From NCBI GenBank assembly GCA_031761405.1, contig JASEVX010000007.1:58363803-58427802 (forward strand): a stretch of 64,000 nucleotides of DNA, read 5' to 3'. The position numbers and the translations under genes were made by a program. Within the stretch, counting starts at the first letter, position 1. Each line of letters begins with the position of its first letter. This DNA is from Serripes groenlandicus. Taxonomy: Eukaryota > Mollusca > Bivalvia > Cardiida > Cardiidae. A model generated the notes under the pieces. That model was not told the origin of the DNA. It saw only the letters and a program-made list of their open reading frames with translations, and did no database searches. Below, one piece after another: positions 54,122 through 64,000 of this stretch.

Positions 54122-54565
54122 TAGTGTTGAGCTGATGATCGATTATAATCGAAAGTTGATCGGTTATGCATCACGTTGGCGATAATCGATCGCATTTTAC
54201 CACAATCGATTATCAATCGGTTCACCATTTATGCTTGATTAATATTCGCTTCCACAAGAAAGATTACTCTTGCAGTTTGTTTGAAAACTCATGTTTGGTG
54301 GGCTAGCATACATGTAAATACAACAACTTGAGATAGAAAAAAAGTGATTTTTTTTGGCAATAAAATGATACAAACTATTAAAGACTAGACATTAAGCCGG
54401 TATATTTTTTTTATCAAACATAAATAATAAGAAGCATTGCGAACAGTGCGGCTTGTTAAATACAATACTGTATGAACCGATTATATAATCGATGTCTAAT
54501 CGAATGAGGCAAAGCGATTGTAACCGATAATCGATTGTAAAAATGGAACCGATGGCCCAACACTA
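54122..54565. mobile_element. hAT-type MITE, copy 1
   Basis: Starts TAGTGTTGAGC and ends GGCCCAACACTA, flanked by the 8 bp duplication CTGTTAAT (54114-54121, 54566-54573). Subterminal GATCGATTATAATCG and AATCGATTGT motifs repeat near both ends. 444 bp, no ORF. The 8 bp duplication with TAGTGTTG-type ends is typical of hAT. Confidence 0.9.
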
Positions 54566-54573
54566 CTGTTAAT

Positions 54574-55139
54574 GTACAAGTTGAATTTTATCTGACAGCA
54601 GATTTGTATTGATAGGTTTCCAATTTAATCACTAGCATCTGCGGGAATGGCTAAATTGTATGAACATAATTTTGAGTAAACCCCTCAGACTCAGTCATGG
54701 AACCAAAATGGCAAACCGCTAATGGTAACTTACAATTACATAGCTATTCTATTATTGCTTCAGTCAGTGTAAACATGCAAAGACAATTGAGAATGATTTG
54801 TTATATTTCAATAGGTGTATATATTTATCTTTCATAAAATGTCAAAATAAATAACTTACATAATTAAGATCGCTAGCTGTTCCCAGGAAAAATACATGTA
54901 ATCTTCAAAGCAAGGTAGAAATAACTGTGTTATGTAAACACTTGCATCAGGTGTTCAGATCATACAGATGAATCCGACACCCAATATTTTTTATTGTGTA
55001 TTTAAATAATACTATAAAGTACTTACCTGCCAAATTATACACAACAATTTTGTATAATGAATTAGTTAGCGTGACTTGAACATTAAAGTGATCCGCTATT
55101 GGTTATGATCCGCTCAGGGTTACTTGACTGTATAATTAC
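54574..55139. other. No gene recognised
   Basis: AT-rich unique-looking sequence. Confidence 0.45.
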
Positions 55140-55270
55140 TGAAAGAATTTGAAAACCTTGTGAAAAACGGAGTAATTGCTTGTTTTGAACAATTTCTCCC
55201 TTTATCACAATGTTTTCAAAAGTCATCTACTGCAGAGGCATCAGAAAGGACCTATATATGGGAAAGGGTT
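55140..55270 (-). mobile_element. MITE family A, right half
   Basis: AATTGCTTGTTTTGAACAAT stem, AGTCATCTACTGCAGAGGCA, TATATGGGAAAGGG then TTAA. Confidence 0.65.
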
Positions 55271-55273
55271 AAC

Positions 55274-55612
55274 CAGCAGCAAAATGATTAATTATGCCCA
55301 AAATGGATCAGCATTAAAGTTGATGATATTTTGCATACACTTGAGACCCTTTATTACACCACCCGCTTAACCACTGTTGAAGACACCGTAATCTGATATT
55401 GCTTCTCTGCTCTCAGTGTTCTGCAAAAATAAAAAGATACTTGCACATAAGTTTCTGCAAACATAGATTCCTCAGGTTTGTCAATGCCATAACAGGAATA
55501 ATGAGCACATAACAGATATGACTGTATGAGCATATTACCATGGGCAAAGCTGGACATTTTTTTATGACATACTCATCCTGTTGGACAAGTATGCTACTTA
55601 TGATTTCAAGTT
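55274..55612. other. No gene recognised
   Basis: Short frames on the minus strand only; no family match. Confidence 0.4.
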
Positions 55613-55616
55613 TTAA

Positions 55617-55834
55617 CCCTTTCACTCATATAGACGCTTTCTGACGTTTCTGCAGCAGATGGCTTTTTGAAAACTGACAAAAGAAGAAATTGCTCAAAAC
55701 AAGCAATTTCTCCACTTGCCACAATATTTTCCACTTTCAGTCATAGGTTAACCATTCAATTATAGAGATTTTCTATTTTTTGACAAAATATGTTCAAAGT
55801 CGTCTGCTGCAGATTTGTTGTATGAGGGAAAGGG
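55617..55834 (+). mobile_element. piggyBac-like MITE family A, full-length
   Basis: TTAA at 55613-55616 and 55835-55838, ends CCCTTTCACTCAT / ATGAGGGAAAGGG. The central stem has one mismatch (GCTC/AAGC). Confidence 0.85.
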
Positions 55835-56079
55835 TTAATTAGACTCCAAATATTTTAATAACCTTACCCAAATGATGAGTTAATTTTTCAAACCCTGCTG
55901 ATGTGCGACGCTGTCTACTGATGTCTATACTGATGATAGCAAGGATTACACTGTATTTGATCCTTGAAACATTCTGATCAAATTCATGGTCGGGAAGCGC
56001 GAAATGGATTTGAAATGAAAGAGAAGGATGTTGCATATATGCAGGATAATAACAAAATGAAAAAAATTGAGCATATAAA

Positions 56080-56528
56080 TAGTGTTGGGCCGATGATCGA
56101 TTATAATCGAAAGTTGATTGGATATGCATCACGTCGGTGATAATCTATTGCATTTTACCACAATCGATTATTGGTTTGCATTTTTCGCTTCATTTCCACA
56201 TGATAAATACTCGCTTCCGCAAGGGAGATAACGGTCGCAGTCATGTTTGAAAACTGATTTTTGGTGGGCTAGCATGTAAATACAACATCTTGAGATCGAA
56301 ATAAAGTGTTTTTTGGGCAATAAAATAATACAACTTAGTAAAAACAAGACATTAAGCTGACATTAAGCTGGTGTATGTTTTTATCAAACACAAATAATAA
56401 GAAGCATTGAGGCTTGTTAAGTACAATACTGTATAAACCGATAATGTATAATCGATGTCTAATCGATTGAGGCAAAGTGATTGTAACCGATAATCGATTG
56501 TAAAACTGGAGCCGATGGCCCAACACTA
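56080..56528. mobile_element. hAT-type MITE, copy 2
   Basis: TAGTGTTGGGCCGATGATCG at the start, CCGATGGCCCAACACTA at the end, 8 bp duplication CATATAAA (56072-56079, 56529-56536). About 85-90% like copy 1 by eye, same internal order. Confidence 0.92.
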
Positions 56529-56842
56529 CATATAAAGCATTTTTCTATGAAGGTCTGTCTATCTGTGATCCAGAGCAGAACATGATCCCCTACGGAAATA
56601 ATTTTACAAGTGAGGAGTGTTTAATTTATACTCTTTTGATAAAAGGTCTTAGTGGTATCCAAGTCAATGGCATAGTATCCCAGATTTCATATTCTCAACA
56701 AATAACAGCCAGGGAAGGTGAAATAATTTTGCAGCAATCAAGCTGTCTAAAGCTTAACTGATCTTGTGATCATTATAACAAGACAAGTAAAAGAGATCAT
56801 GATTTCTCACAGAGGCTATCAAAAATGTGAAGAGATGAAATG

Positions 56843-58082
56843 TTGGCATAATCCTGGTAACTGCCCCTCGGGTGTTTTACCGACGAACTGGATCATGATC
56901 ATCCAGACGCTTGATTAATGTTCACCAATATGTATCGCTTATATCGTCACGTGATTATTTACCGTGACAGTTAAAAATGGGGCATATACACATGCCTAAA
57001 TATCAACTGCGTCGTTTGCTTTTATAATATACATTTTGAAATAGGAAACGGGCTTTCTCCTGTTGTTGAGTGTTTTGTCATATTTCATTTCTTAAATCGA
57101 TGTCGGTCGATTATTACTGTTGTGAAAGAAAAATGATTAAATTTCCAGGGGTTTCGTTTCTACCTCGGACTTCTCGACTAAAAACAGATATTTCTGGAAA
57201 TTGGCATAATTAGCCTTGTAATCAAGTTCATTCCGTAAAAGATGCTTTTCAAACATTTCCCCACCCAAAAACATTTCAAAGAAATTTGACCCTTAATATC
57301 ATAGTTTAAACTAGACATATTTCACTTTAACTTTAGCTGTCGCTCTCTATATATGCTCCTGGCAACTGCCAAATTGCGTAAAAGCATTTATTGCTCTTTC
57401 TTTTAAAAAGCATTTCAGACAATTTCCCCAAAAAACTGCAAATCCCCGTTTTCTTTATATTGTCTCTTCCCCAAAGAAACCCTTTTCCCTGGGAATTCTT
57501 CCCCTTATATGCAATTTTAAACTACACATATTTCACATAAATGATGGCTGTTTCTCTCTTTATATGCTTCTGGCAAGTGCCCCGGGGTAGATGCCAGGAG
57601 CATATATAGAGAGCGACAGCTATAGTTTATGTGAAATATGTGTAGTTTAAAAGATGCTAAAAAATTCCCAGAAAAATGGTTTCCGTGGGAAATGTTTGAA
57701 ATGCATTTTTACGTAATGAACTTGATGACAAGGCTAATATGCAAATTTCCGGATATTTGTTTTCAGTAGATACGTCTGAGGCATAAAGGAAACCCCTCTA
57801 GGGTACCTCATGCAAATATTTGATAACAAAGGTTCGGGTATGTTGATGCATGCGATTGTCATGGATTAATTAATTACGAACGCTGCGGTACGACAACGCC
57901 AGCCAGTAAGTACCTCATACCCCTCCATTTATTTGTTTTGCAAGCGTCTGAATGATCATGAGCAATATCTTTATTGATATTTAACCGTCATTCAAAACAG
58001 ACTCGACAAAAAGGTACGAAATGGGCATAATTAAAAAAAAAAGTAGTAATTTCCTGAGGGGCAGTTGCCAGGATTATGCCAA
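56843..58082. mobile_element. 1.24 kb foldback element
   Basis: Ends TTGGCATAATCCTGGTAACT (56843) and AGTTGCCAGGATTATGCCAA (to 58082) are inverted. Large inner parts also fold back: CTCTCTATATATGCTCCTGG (about 57343) pairs with CCAGGAGCATATATAGAGAG (57595), and AATTAGCCTTGTAATCAAGT (57209) with the tract at 57720-57745. No ORF of note. No target duplication was certain. Confidence 0.75.
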
Positions 58083-58617
58083 TTTTTTTTGCTAAAGAGC
58101 ATCATTTACTTATCTTAACAAGATGCCAAAAGAAACCTTTTTTTTTATAGATGAAAGGAAGGATGTAACAAGAAGATTTTAGATCCACTATCATCCATTA
58201 CAAAGTCATGTCTGTCCATTCTGCCGTTCATGACTACAGAAATGTAAGTAGAAACCCTTCATATTATAACTAACATACACTGTCTTGATTAATAAATGAT
58301 GGTTTGTTGTAGAAGGTTATAGCAGCTTCACAAATAATACAGTTTATTTTGATTTAAAAGGAAATATAAATAAGTTTCCAAACTGCCCTTAAGAATTGCC
58401 TTTGTTCATCTATATTCCATATTCTTGACCTGGCATTTCCTACACAATTTAATGAAACTTCTCAAACAGGAAGCTGCACATATATTCAGCATCTATAGAT
58501 TCAGGTATTTTCAATTGAATTGTAGCCTTTTTAATTCTGAAGATTCTAAGTTTTGAAAAATCTTGCAGAGTGTGTCGAAGATTTAAATGGAACAGCTAAT
58601 GAATCTTCTTATTTTTA
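58083..58617. other. No gene recognised
   Basis: AT-rich, featureless by eye. Confidence 0.4.
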
Positions 58618-59058
58618 ATGCTTTCCCACATTCAACAAATCTGCAGCAAACTACTTTGAAAACATCTTGGCAAAAATATAAAAAAATCTCAATAAAATGC
58701 AGGTGTTTTTATCATAAGAGTTGAAAACATTTTGGTAAAAGGAGAAATTGCTCATGATGAGCAATTTCTGCTTTTGCCGAATCCGCTGTGGTCGAGTGGT
58801 TAGCGTCGGGGATTTCGAAACCGGGTGTCCCGGGTTCGATCCCCAGTCGCGGCAATTCGGTCATGGTGGAGTGCCCTTGGGCAAGGCACATTTTCTAGCC
58901 TAGTACTGGTTTGTTCACCCAGGGAACATGAATAATAACATTTAATGACCTTAGCTGTCGATGCGCCATAAAACAATATACATTCATTCATTCTCCTTTT
59001 TGCCACAATGTTTTCAAAAGTTGGTTGCTGCTGATGTGTCTGAAAGTGGGAAAGGGTT
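58618..59058 (-). mobile_element. MITE family A split by a SINE
   Basis: Left part with CTGCAGCAAACTACTTTGAA and stem GAAATTGCTCATGATGAGCA; right part from TTCTCCTTTTTGCCACAATG to GTGGGAAAGGGTTAA. Confidence 0.75.
58779..58990 (+). mobile_element. tRNA-headed SINE nested in a MITE
   Basis: Head TGGTCGAGTGGTTAGCGTCG and GGTTCGATCCCC are nearly identical to the 15799 SINE. The tail differs (ATTTAATGACCTTAGCTG, then CATTCATTCATTC), so the same head is joined to another 3' end. Target duplication TTCTGCTTTTGCC / TTCTCCTTTTTGCC at 58766-58778 and 58991-59004 matches a MITE segment present once elsewhere. Confidence 0.85.
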
Positions 59059-59296
59059 AACATCCATTAATTACCAATGATGGAGATCTTTCATCATTTA
59101 TCCGTTTTTCTAATAGTAAATAAGATATTAAAATTTTGTATTACAAAATCCATGACATTGTGCATTGACAGAGTTTAGACTTGAATGTTATTGACAAGGG
59201 AGGTAATCATAATGGTTTTCTGGTTGTACCAATAATTGTTGTTACCTCCCTTGATGCTTTTACTTTTGATTTAGAATTTTAGTTTGAGTTTGCTTG

Positions 59297-59460
59297 TGAT
59301 GCCTCTGCAGCACACAAGTTTAAAAAACATTGTTTTTGGAGACAAATTGTTCAAACTTACAATATCTTCTTTTACTATAATGTTTTCAACTCTGTATTAC
59401 ACTTCCGTTTTCTACATGTTTATTCTTCTGCAGATTTTTAAAAAGTTACAGTGCCATAAA
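59297..59460 (+). mobile_element. Degenerate MITE family A
   Basis: GATGCCTCTGCAGCACACAA, then TTCTTTTACTATAATGTTTT and CTTCTGCAGATT fragments. Confidence 0.45.
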
Positions 59461-59514
59461 TTGTACAGACACAAAACAAATCATAAATTAATTTTAACCT
59501 TTAACCCTTTCCCT

Positions 59515-59726
59515 CATACGACAATTCTGCAGCAGACGACTTTGAACATATTTTGTCAAAAAATGGAAAATCTCCATAATTGAATGGATAACCTATGACA
59601 AATAGTGGAAAACATTGTGGCAAAAGGAGAAATTGCACGTTTTGTGCAATTTCTTCTTTTGTCACTTTGTTTTCAAAAAGCAGTCTGCTGCAGAGGCGTC
59701 AGAAAGCGTCTATATGAGGGAAAGGG
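59515..59726 (-). mobile_element. piggyBac-like MITE family A, full-length
   Basis: TTAA at 59511-59514 and 59727-59730. Central stem is the GCAC/GTGC variant with a TTTT loop. Confidence 0.85.
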
Positions 59727-60081
59727 TTAATTAAAGATTGACTCGCAGCATTTGCAGTAAAGAAGTCATTCATGACTTACTCTTTGTATTCTAATTGTTA
59801 AAAATGACATTACGTCATTAGTCCTTTCCCGTTTACAGCAGACAACTTTTACCATGATGTTTTATATTCATAAAGATAGATTTGCCATATTTTCGCCAAT
59901 ATGATTGTGGTGATTTTCTATCCAAATTTGTTGGTAGAGGTAAAAAATTCAGAGTTAATGGATCATTGGCTCGTTCTTTTGCATGAAAGTCAAACTCGGG
60001 AAGATGTGAAAGATTTGACTCAGAAAGATGTACCATTATATAGCATAACTTGATAAGAAGGAAATCTTTTGGAAAACTTAA

Positions 60082-60303
60082 CCTTTTCCCTCATATAGAT
60101 GCTTTCTGATGCCTCTGCAGCAGAGGGCTTTTTGAAAACATAGTGACAAAAGAAGAAATTGCACAAAACGTGCAATTTCTCCTTTTGACACAATATTTTC
60201 CACTTTTTGTGATAGGTTATCCATTCAATTAAAGAGATTTTCCAAGTTTTGACAAAAAATGTTTAAAGGCGTCTGCTGCAGAATTGTCGTATGAGGAAAA
60301 GGG
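60082..60303 (+). mobile_element. piggyBac-like MITE family A, full-length
   Basis: TTAA at 60078-60081 and 60304-60307. Stem GAAATTGCAC/GTGCAATTTC, the same paired change as in the opposite-orientation copies. Confidence 0.85.
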
Positions 60304-60468
60304 TTAATCAAGATGAATCACCGATCCCTCAGTATATTCCATTAGTTTTCCAATTCGTAAAATAGCATATATAATTGAAATAGGTAAACTTGAGACAAAA
60401 AATTGTGTTGCTGTCATATTGAACACAGCAGTGGTGGTGTGGTATGAAATTATTTATCATAGTATTAA

Positions 60469-60670
60469 CCCTTTCCTTCATACGACAATTCTGCAGCAGA
60501 CGACTTTGAACGTATTTTGTCAAACCATAGAAAATCTCCATAATTGAATGGATAACCTGTGACAAAAAGTGGAAAACATTGTGGCAAAGGGATAAATTGC
60601 TTATTATTTCTCCTATAACTTGTACCATTGTTTATTGCAGATGCATCAAACTGCTTCTGCATGTGGGAAT
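60469..60670 (-). mobile_element. MITE family A, damaged right half
   Basis: TTAA at 60465-60468, CCCTTTCCTTCATACGACAA. The central stem is broken (AAATTGCTTATTATTTCTCC); ends GCTTCTGCATGTGGGAA without TTAA. Confidence 0.7.
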
Positions 60671-60689
60671 ATGTTGCAAAATATGCAGA

Positions 60690-60900
60690 GCTCTAGTTGA
60701 GGGGGCGTAACTTTGCAAGTTCTTAAATCCCTGTTTGACCTTCAAACCCTATGTTGTGGGTACTCAAAAGAATCATCTCAATGAGACAGTTATTTAAAAA
60801 AAATTGAGAACCCACTTCATATATAGGGTTTGGCTTGAAAATGAAAAAGATATTGTGGGGAAAAGGGCTGTACACCATTCCTTATCATTGTTCTGCAACT
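60690..60900. repeat. Dispersed repeat family D
   Basis: GTTGTGGGTACTCAAAAGAA, ATCTCAATGAGACAG and AATGAAAAAGATATTGTGGG; similar order to 50755-50955. Confidence 0.55.
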
Positions 60901-61096
60901 CTGCGTAATATGTAAACGAGGGTTCAGACCGACTGGGTTGTATATATATATCATGAAACGTCAAAGTTTAACTGCTAAAATGAATTCTTATCAACTTTAA
61001 ATTTGACTTTTATTGATTACAGATGTGTCTGAGGGTAAAAAGTTTACGTTTAATAGTTTTGATGTTCTCTTTTCATGTTAGGGTGTATACCTTTAA

Positions 61097-61320
61097 CCCT
61101 TTCCCTCATATAGACGCTTTCTGATGGCTCTGTAGCAGACGGCTTTTAGAAAACATAGTGACAAAAGAAGAAATTGCTCAAAACAAGCAATTTCTCCTTT
61201 TGCCACAATGTTTTCCACTTTTAATCATAGGTTATCCATTCAATTAAAGAGAATTTCTATTTTTTGACAAAAAATGTTTAAAGTCGTCTGCTGCAGATTA
61301 TGGTCGTATGAGGGAAAGGG
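61097..61320 (+). mobile_element. piggyBac-like MITE family A, full-length
   Basis: TTAA at 61093-61096 and 61321-61324; ends CCCTTTCCCTCATATAGACG / GTATGAGGGAAAGGG; stem GCTC/AAGC with one mismatch. Confidence 0.85.
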
Positions 61321-61324
61321 TTAA

Positions 61325-61689
61325 TTAATATTGAAAAAAGTAAATGTGTTTGAAATGTATATGTTTATGTTTTATCCTTTTACATGATTTAAATAGTTTT
61401 AGAATTGTATTCTTTGAAAAGTCATCTTTTAAAAGCATTGTATTTTTTAACTTTTAAAGTATATTTTGATTACAGAGTTACAAAATATTGTGATTAAATT
61501 GAGAAATGTGTCATTTTTGTAGTATTTTGACAATTTTTTCTTTTCACTCAATGTTTTTAAAGGTTTAATATTTCCTGCTAAGGTGTCAAATTTCCCTATA
61601 TCAAGGAGAGGGTTGTAAAGACAGATTTACATATGAGCAGTGTCAGTCAGAAATGAGTCTTATTTGACCACCAATTATTGCATCTTATA
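61325..61689. other. No gene; possible MITE scrap
   Basis: AT-rich. CTCAATGTTTTTAAAGGTTT and AGGAGAGGGTT near 61555-61615 may be a strongly decayed MITE end. Confidence 0.35.
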
Positions 61690-61850
61690 ATCATTTCCCA
61701 CATACAACAATTCTGCAGCAGACGACTTGGAAATCATCTTAACAAATTTATAGAAAATCTCTTTACATGAAAGTTTTATTATTGAATAAAGTTGAAAGAA
61801 TGGTGGTAAAAGGAGAAATTGCTCATTATAAAAATTATTTAATTTTAAAA
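61690..61850 (-). mobile_element. MITE family A, left half
   Basis: CATTTCCCACATACAACAAT, TTCTGCAGCAGACGACTTGG, AAGGAGAAATTGCTCATTAT; the right half is missing. Confidence 0.6.
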
Positions 61851-62175
61851 ATAAATCAGGAAAGTTGAAATCTTAACCTTTAACTAACTTTTACTTTCAA
61901 CACCTTTTCAGAATTAATCAAAGCTATTCTTATTTCACCTGATCCAAGGGCTCAAGGTGTTCTTATCTGATCTCCCCCTGACCATCATCCGTCTGTCAAT
62001 AACTTTTAGCTTCAAAAGACATCTCCTAATCCACTAGGCCTATCGTTTGGTGGTCCTCTTTCAAAAAAAAGGTCAAAGATTTGATGCATTATTAATTTAC
62101 AAATGTCTTTGACTGATAAACTGTTTAATTTACACTGACTGTGCGTCCACTCCTTGTAGTCTCATTCCCACTTGT
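61851..62175. other. No gene recognised
   Basis: Contains CTGATCCAAGGGCTCAAGGT; possibly a repeat but not classified. Confidence 0.35.
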
Positions 62176-62179
62176 TTAA

Positions 62180-62335
62180 CCCTTTCCCACCTGCAGACAC
62201 ATTTTGACGCAATAGCAGCAGACGTCTTTTGCAAACATTGTGAACAAAGGTGAAATTGCTCATGATGAGCAATTTCTCCTTTAGTTAGAATGTTTTCAAT
62301 TTTATTTTACAATTAATTTATTTCATATGGAGATT
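62180..62335 (+). mobile_element. MITE family A, left two thirds
   Basis: TTAA at 62176-62179, CCCTTTCCCACCTGCAGACA, perfect stem GAAATTGCTCATGATGAGCA continuing ATTTC. Confidence 0.7.
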
Positions 62336-62609
62336 TTTCAGGTTTTTGTCACTATCTTATATGGGGATTGTCCATGATAAGTAGCAGTAAAACTTTGCTA
62401 CTATATATACCATCACTCAGGTGATTGATTTATGGCCATCTTGGCTTAAAAGTGGCTGTGCTGCAGATGTCTTAAAAGTTGTCAGTATATCAATGAATGG
62501 TTTTTACCTTTTCCCACATGCAGGCCAGGCCGCACATTGGCTAATCTGCTCAAGACAACTTTCAAAAACAGTGTTTCCACAGTGTTTTCAACTCTATTCT
62601 GTTATTAAC

Positions 62610-62859
62610 TGTTTCTCTCATATAGACGCTTTCTGACGCCTCTGCAGCACACAGCTTTTTGAAAACATAGTGACAAAAGAAGAAATTGCTCAAAATGAGC
62701 AATTTCTCCTTTTGCCACAATGTTTTCCACTTTTAGTCATAGGTTATCCATTCAATTATAGATATTTTCTATTTTTTGACAAAATATGTTCAAAGTTGTC
62801 TGCTGCAGAATTGTCGTAGAGATCTTCAATAAACAGATTTGTTGTATGTTGGAAAGGGT
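62610..62859 (+). mobile_element. MITE family A with a small internal insertion
   Basis: TTTCTCTCATATAGACGCTT to GTTGTATGTTGGAAAGGG; about 25 extra bases (AGATCTTCAATAAACAGATT) sit near the right end. Perfect GCTC/GAGC stem. Confidence 0.7.
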
Positions 62860-63141
62860 AAAGTATGACAGTCTTGACATGACCCTACCAAAGTTTTTAT
62901 TAAAAATTACTCATGGTTCATGTTGCTCAGTGTAGAAATGTGACACTTTTTGTAACTCGGGTTTTATAATTGGATTTTATAAATCGGGACAGATTTTCCT
63001 TTATATCAAAGATGTAAAAGTGTTAGTGTTAGTGAAACATGGATTTAATACAAAATTGTGTGTGTGAAATGTACGGGATGAAAAGTGAAACATGTAACAA
63101 TGATCTTAATTTCTGGAAAGAATAATTTGTTATGCCTTTAA

Positions 63142-63364
63142 ACACTTTCCCTCATATGACAATGTGGCAGAAAACTTTGAACATATTTTGTCAAAAAATA
63201 GAAAATCTCTATAATTGAATTAGTAACCAATATGACTAAAAGTGGAAAAACATTGTGGCAAAAGGGGAATTAGCTTGTTTTGAGCAATTTCTTCTTTTGT
63301 CACTATGATTTCAAAAATCCGTCTGCTGCAGAGGCATCAGAAAGCGTCTATATGAGGGAAAGGG
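63142..63364 (-). mobile_element. MITE family A, full-length
   Basis: TTAA at 63138-63141 and 63365-63368; CACTTTCCCTCATATGACAA to GTCTATATGAGGGAAAGGG; the central stem has lost its left arm (GGGGAATTAGCTTG). Confidence 0.75.
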
Positions 63365-63475
63365 TTAAGCTTGTGCTGCCTGATCATTTTATGCACTCTA
63401 TTAAAAAGTAGGTATACTGACTTTTAAAATTTTTAAATTTTTAAATAATCAAAGTAGGTTACATAATCAAGTAAA

Positions 63476-63693
63476 CCTTTTCCCACATGATATGCATCTG
63501 CTGCAGACAACTTTTGAAAACATTGTGACAAAAGGAGAAATTGCTCATGATGAGCAATTTCTTCATTTTGACAATCACAGTTTTCAACTCTTTTCAATTA
63601 TATTTAACTTTCATTTATTGATATTTTCCATATTATGGCTTACGTATATATTCCCAGAGCTGTGTGTTGCAGAAAACTTGTTGGGAAAGGGGA
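63476..63693. mobile_element. MITE family A, diverged
   Basis: CCTTTTCCCACATGATATGC, perfect stem GAAATTGCTCATGATGAGCA, end TTGTTGGGAAAGG. Confidence 0.65.
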
Positions 63694-63698
63694 GTTAA

Positions 63699-63919
63699 CC
63701 CTTACCCACCTATAGACGCATTTTGACGCATCTGCAGCAGACGACTTAAGAAAACATCGTGACAAAAGGAGAAATTGCTCAAAATGAGCAATTTCTCCTT
63801 TTGCCACAATGTTTTCAACTTTTTGCAGTAATTATACCTTCAATTATATGGATTTTCTGGGTTTTTGCCAACATGTTTTCAAAGTCGTCTGCTGCAAATT
63901 TGCTGTATATGGGAAAGGG
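63699..63919 (+). mobile_element. piggyBac-like MITE family A, full-length
   Basis: TTAA at 63695-63698 and 63920-63923. Ends CCCTTACCCACC / ATGGGAAAGGG, perfect stem GGAGAAATTGCTC/GAGCAATTTCTCC. 221 bp, one of the best-preserved copies. Confidence 0.88.
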
Positions 63920-64000
63920 TTAAGGGTAAGAGGAGCAGGTGATGATCCACTTATTATATTCTGTGAGTTATCATATCTGTCAATTTCTTATTTCTCTGAA

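Overview
This looks like an AT-rich, repeat-dense piece of nuclear DNA from an invertebrate animal, most likely a bivalve mollusc. The evidence is spliced exons with GT/AG borders, tRNA-headed SINEs that share one 3' domain, a non-LTR retrotransposon with a 2A-like peptide, a DIRS-like tyrosine-recombinase retrotransposon, TTAA-flanked piggyBac-like MITEs, hAT MITEs, and elements with tandem-repeat cores that resemble Helitron/Helentron-derived elements. The species call is inference. I see no bacterial genes or operons.

Region by region: 0-8 kb is a mosaic of short non-autonomous elements (MITEs, SINE pieces, a reverse-transcriptase scrap). At 8.2-12 kb three tandem arrays follow one another (about 150 bp, 22 bp and 47 bp units). 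At 12-15 kb more MITEs occur, one split by a nested tandem-core element. From about 15.2 to 41.1 kb lies a large imperfect inverted duplication. Each arm carries one copy of the same three-exon gene for a type II membrane glycosyltransferase of the DXD (Gly_transf_sug) family, and the copies face each other tail to tail. The left copy (15196-20315, +) is open and would encode 344 residues. The right copy (33230-41090, -) has the same exon lengths but three nonsense codons and is a pseudogene. The spacer between the arms (24-30.7 kb) holds a decayed non-LTR retrotransposon. A nearly intact DIRS-like retrotransposon (gag-like, RT/RNase H, tyrosine recombinase) lies at about 41.2-46.1 kb, just outside the right arm.

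From 46 to 64 kb I find no host gene. There is a SINE with a clear target duplication, an inverted relative of the 0.4-1.5 kb element, a 1.07 kb element with 52 bp near-perfect terminal inverted repeats filled with CGACGA-type palindromic arrays, two hAT MITEs with 8 bp target duplications, a 1.24 kb foldback element, and a cluster of piggyBac-like MITEs that becomes very dense after 58.6 kb.

The only likely functional host gene is the left glycosyltransferase; almost everything else is mobile or tandem DNA. The two arms act as a natural comparison: shared insertions predate the duplication, and insertions present in only one arm came later. Boundaries of repeats are by eye, and family assignments were not checked against any database.
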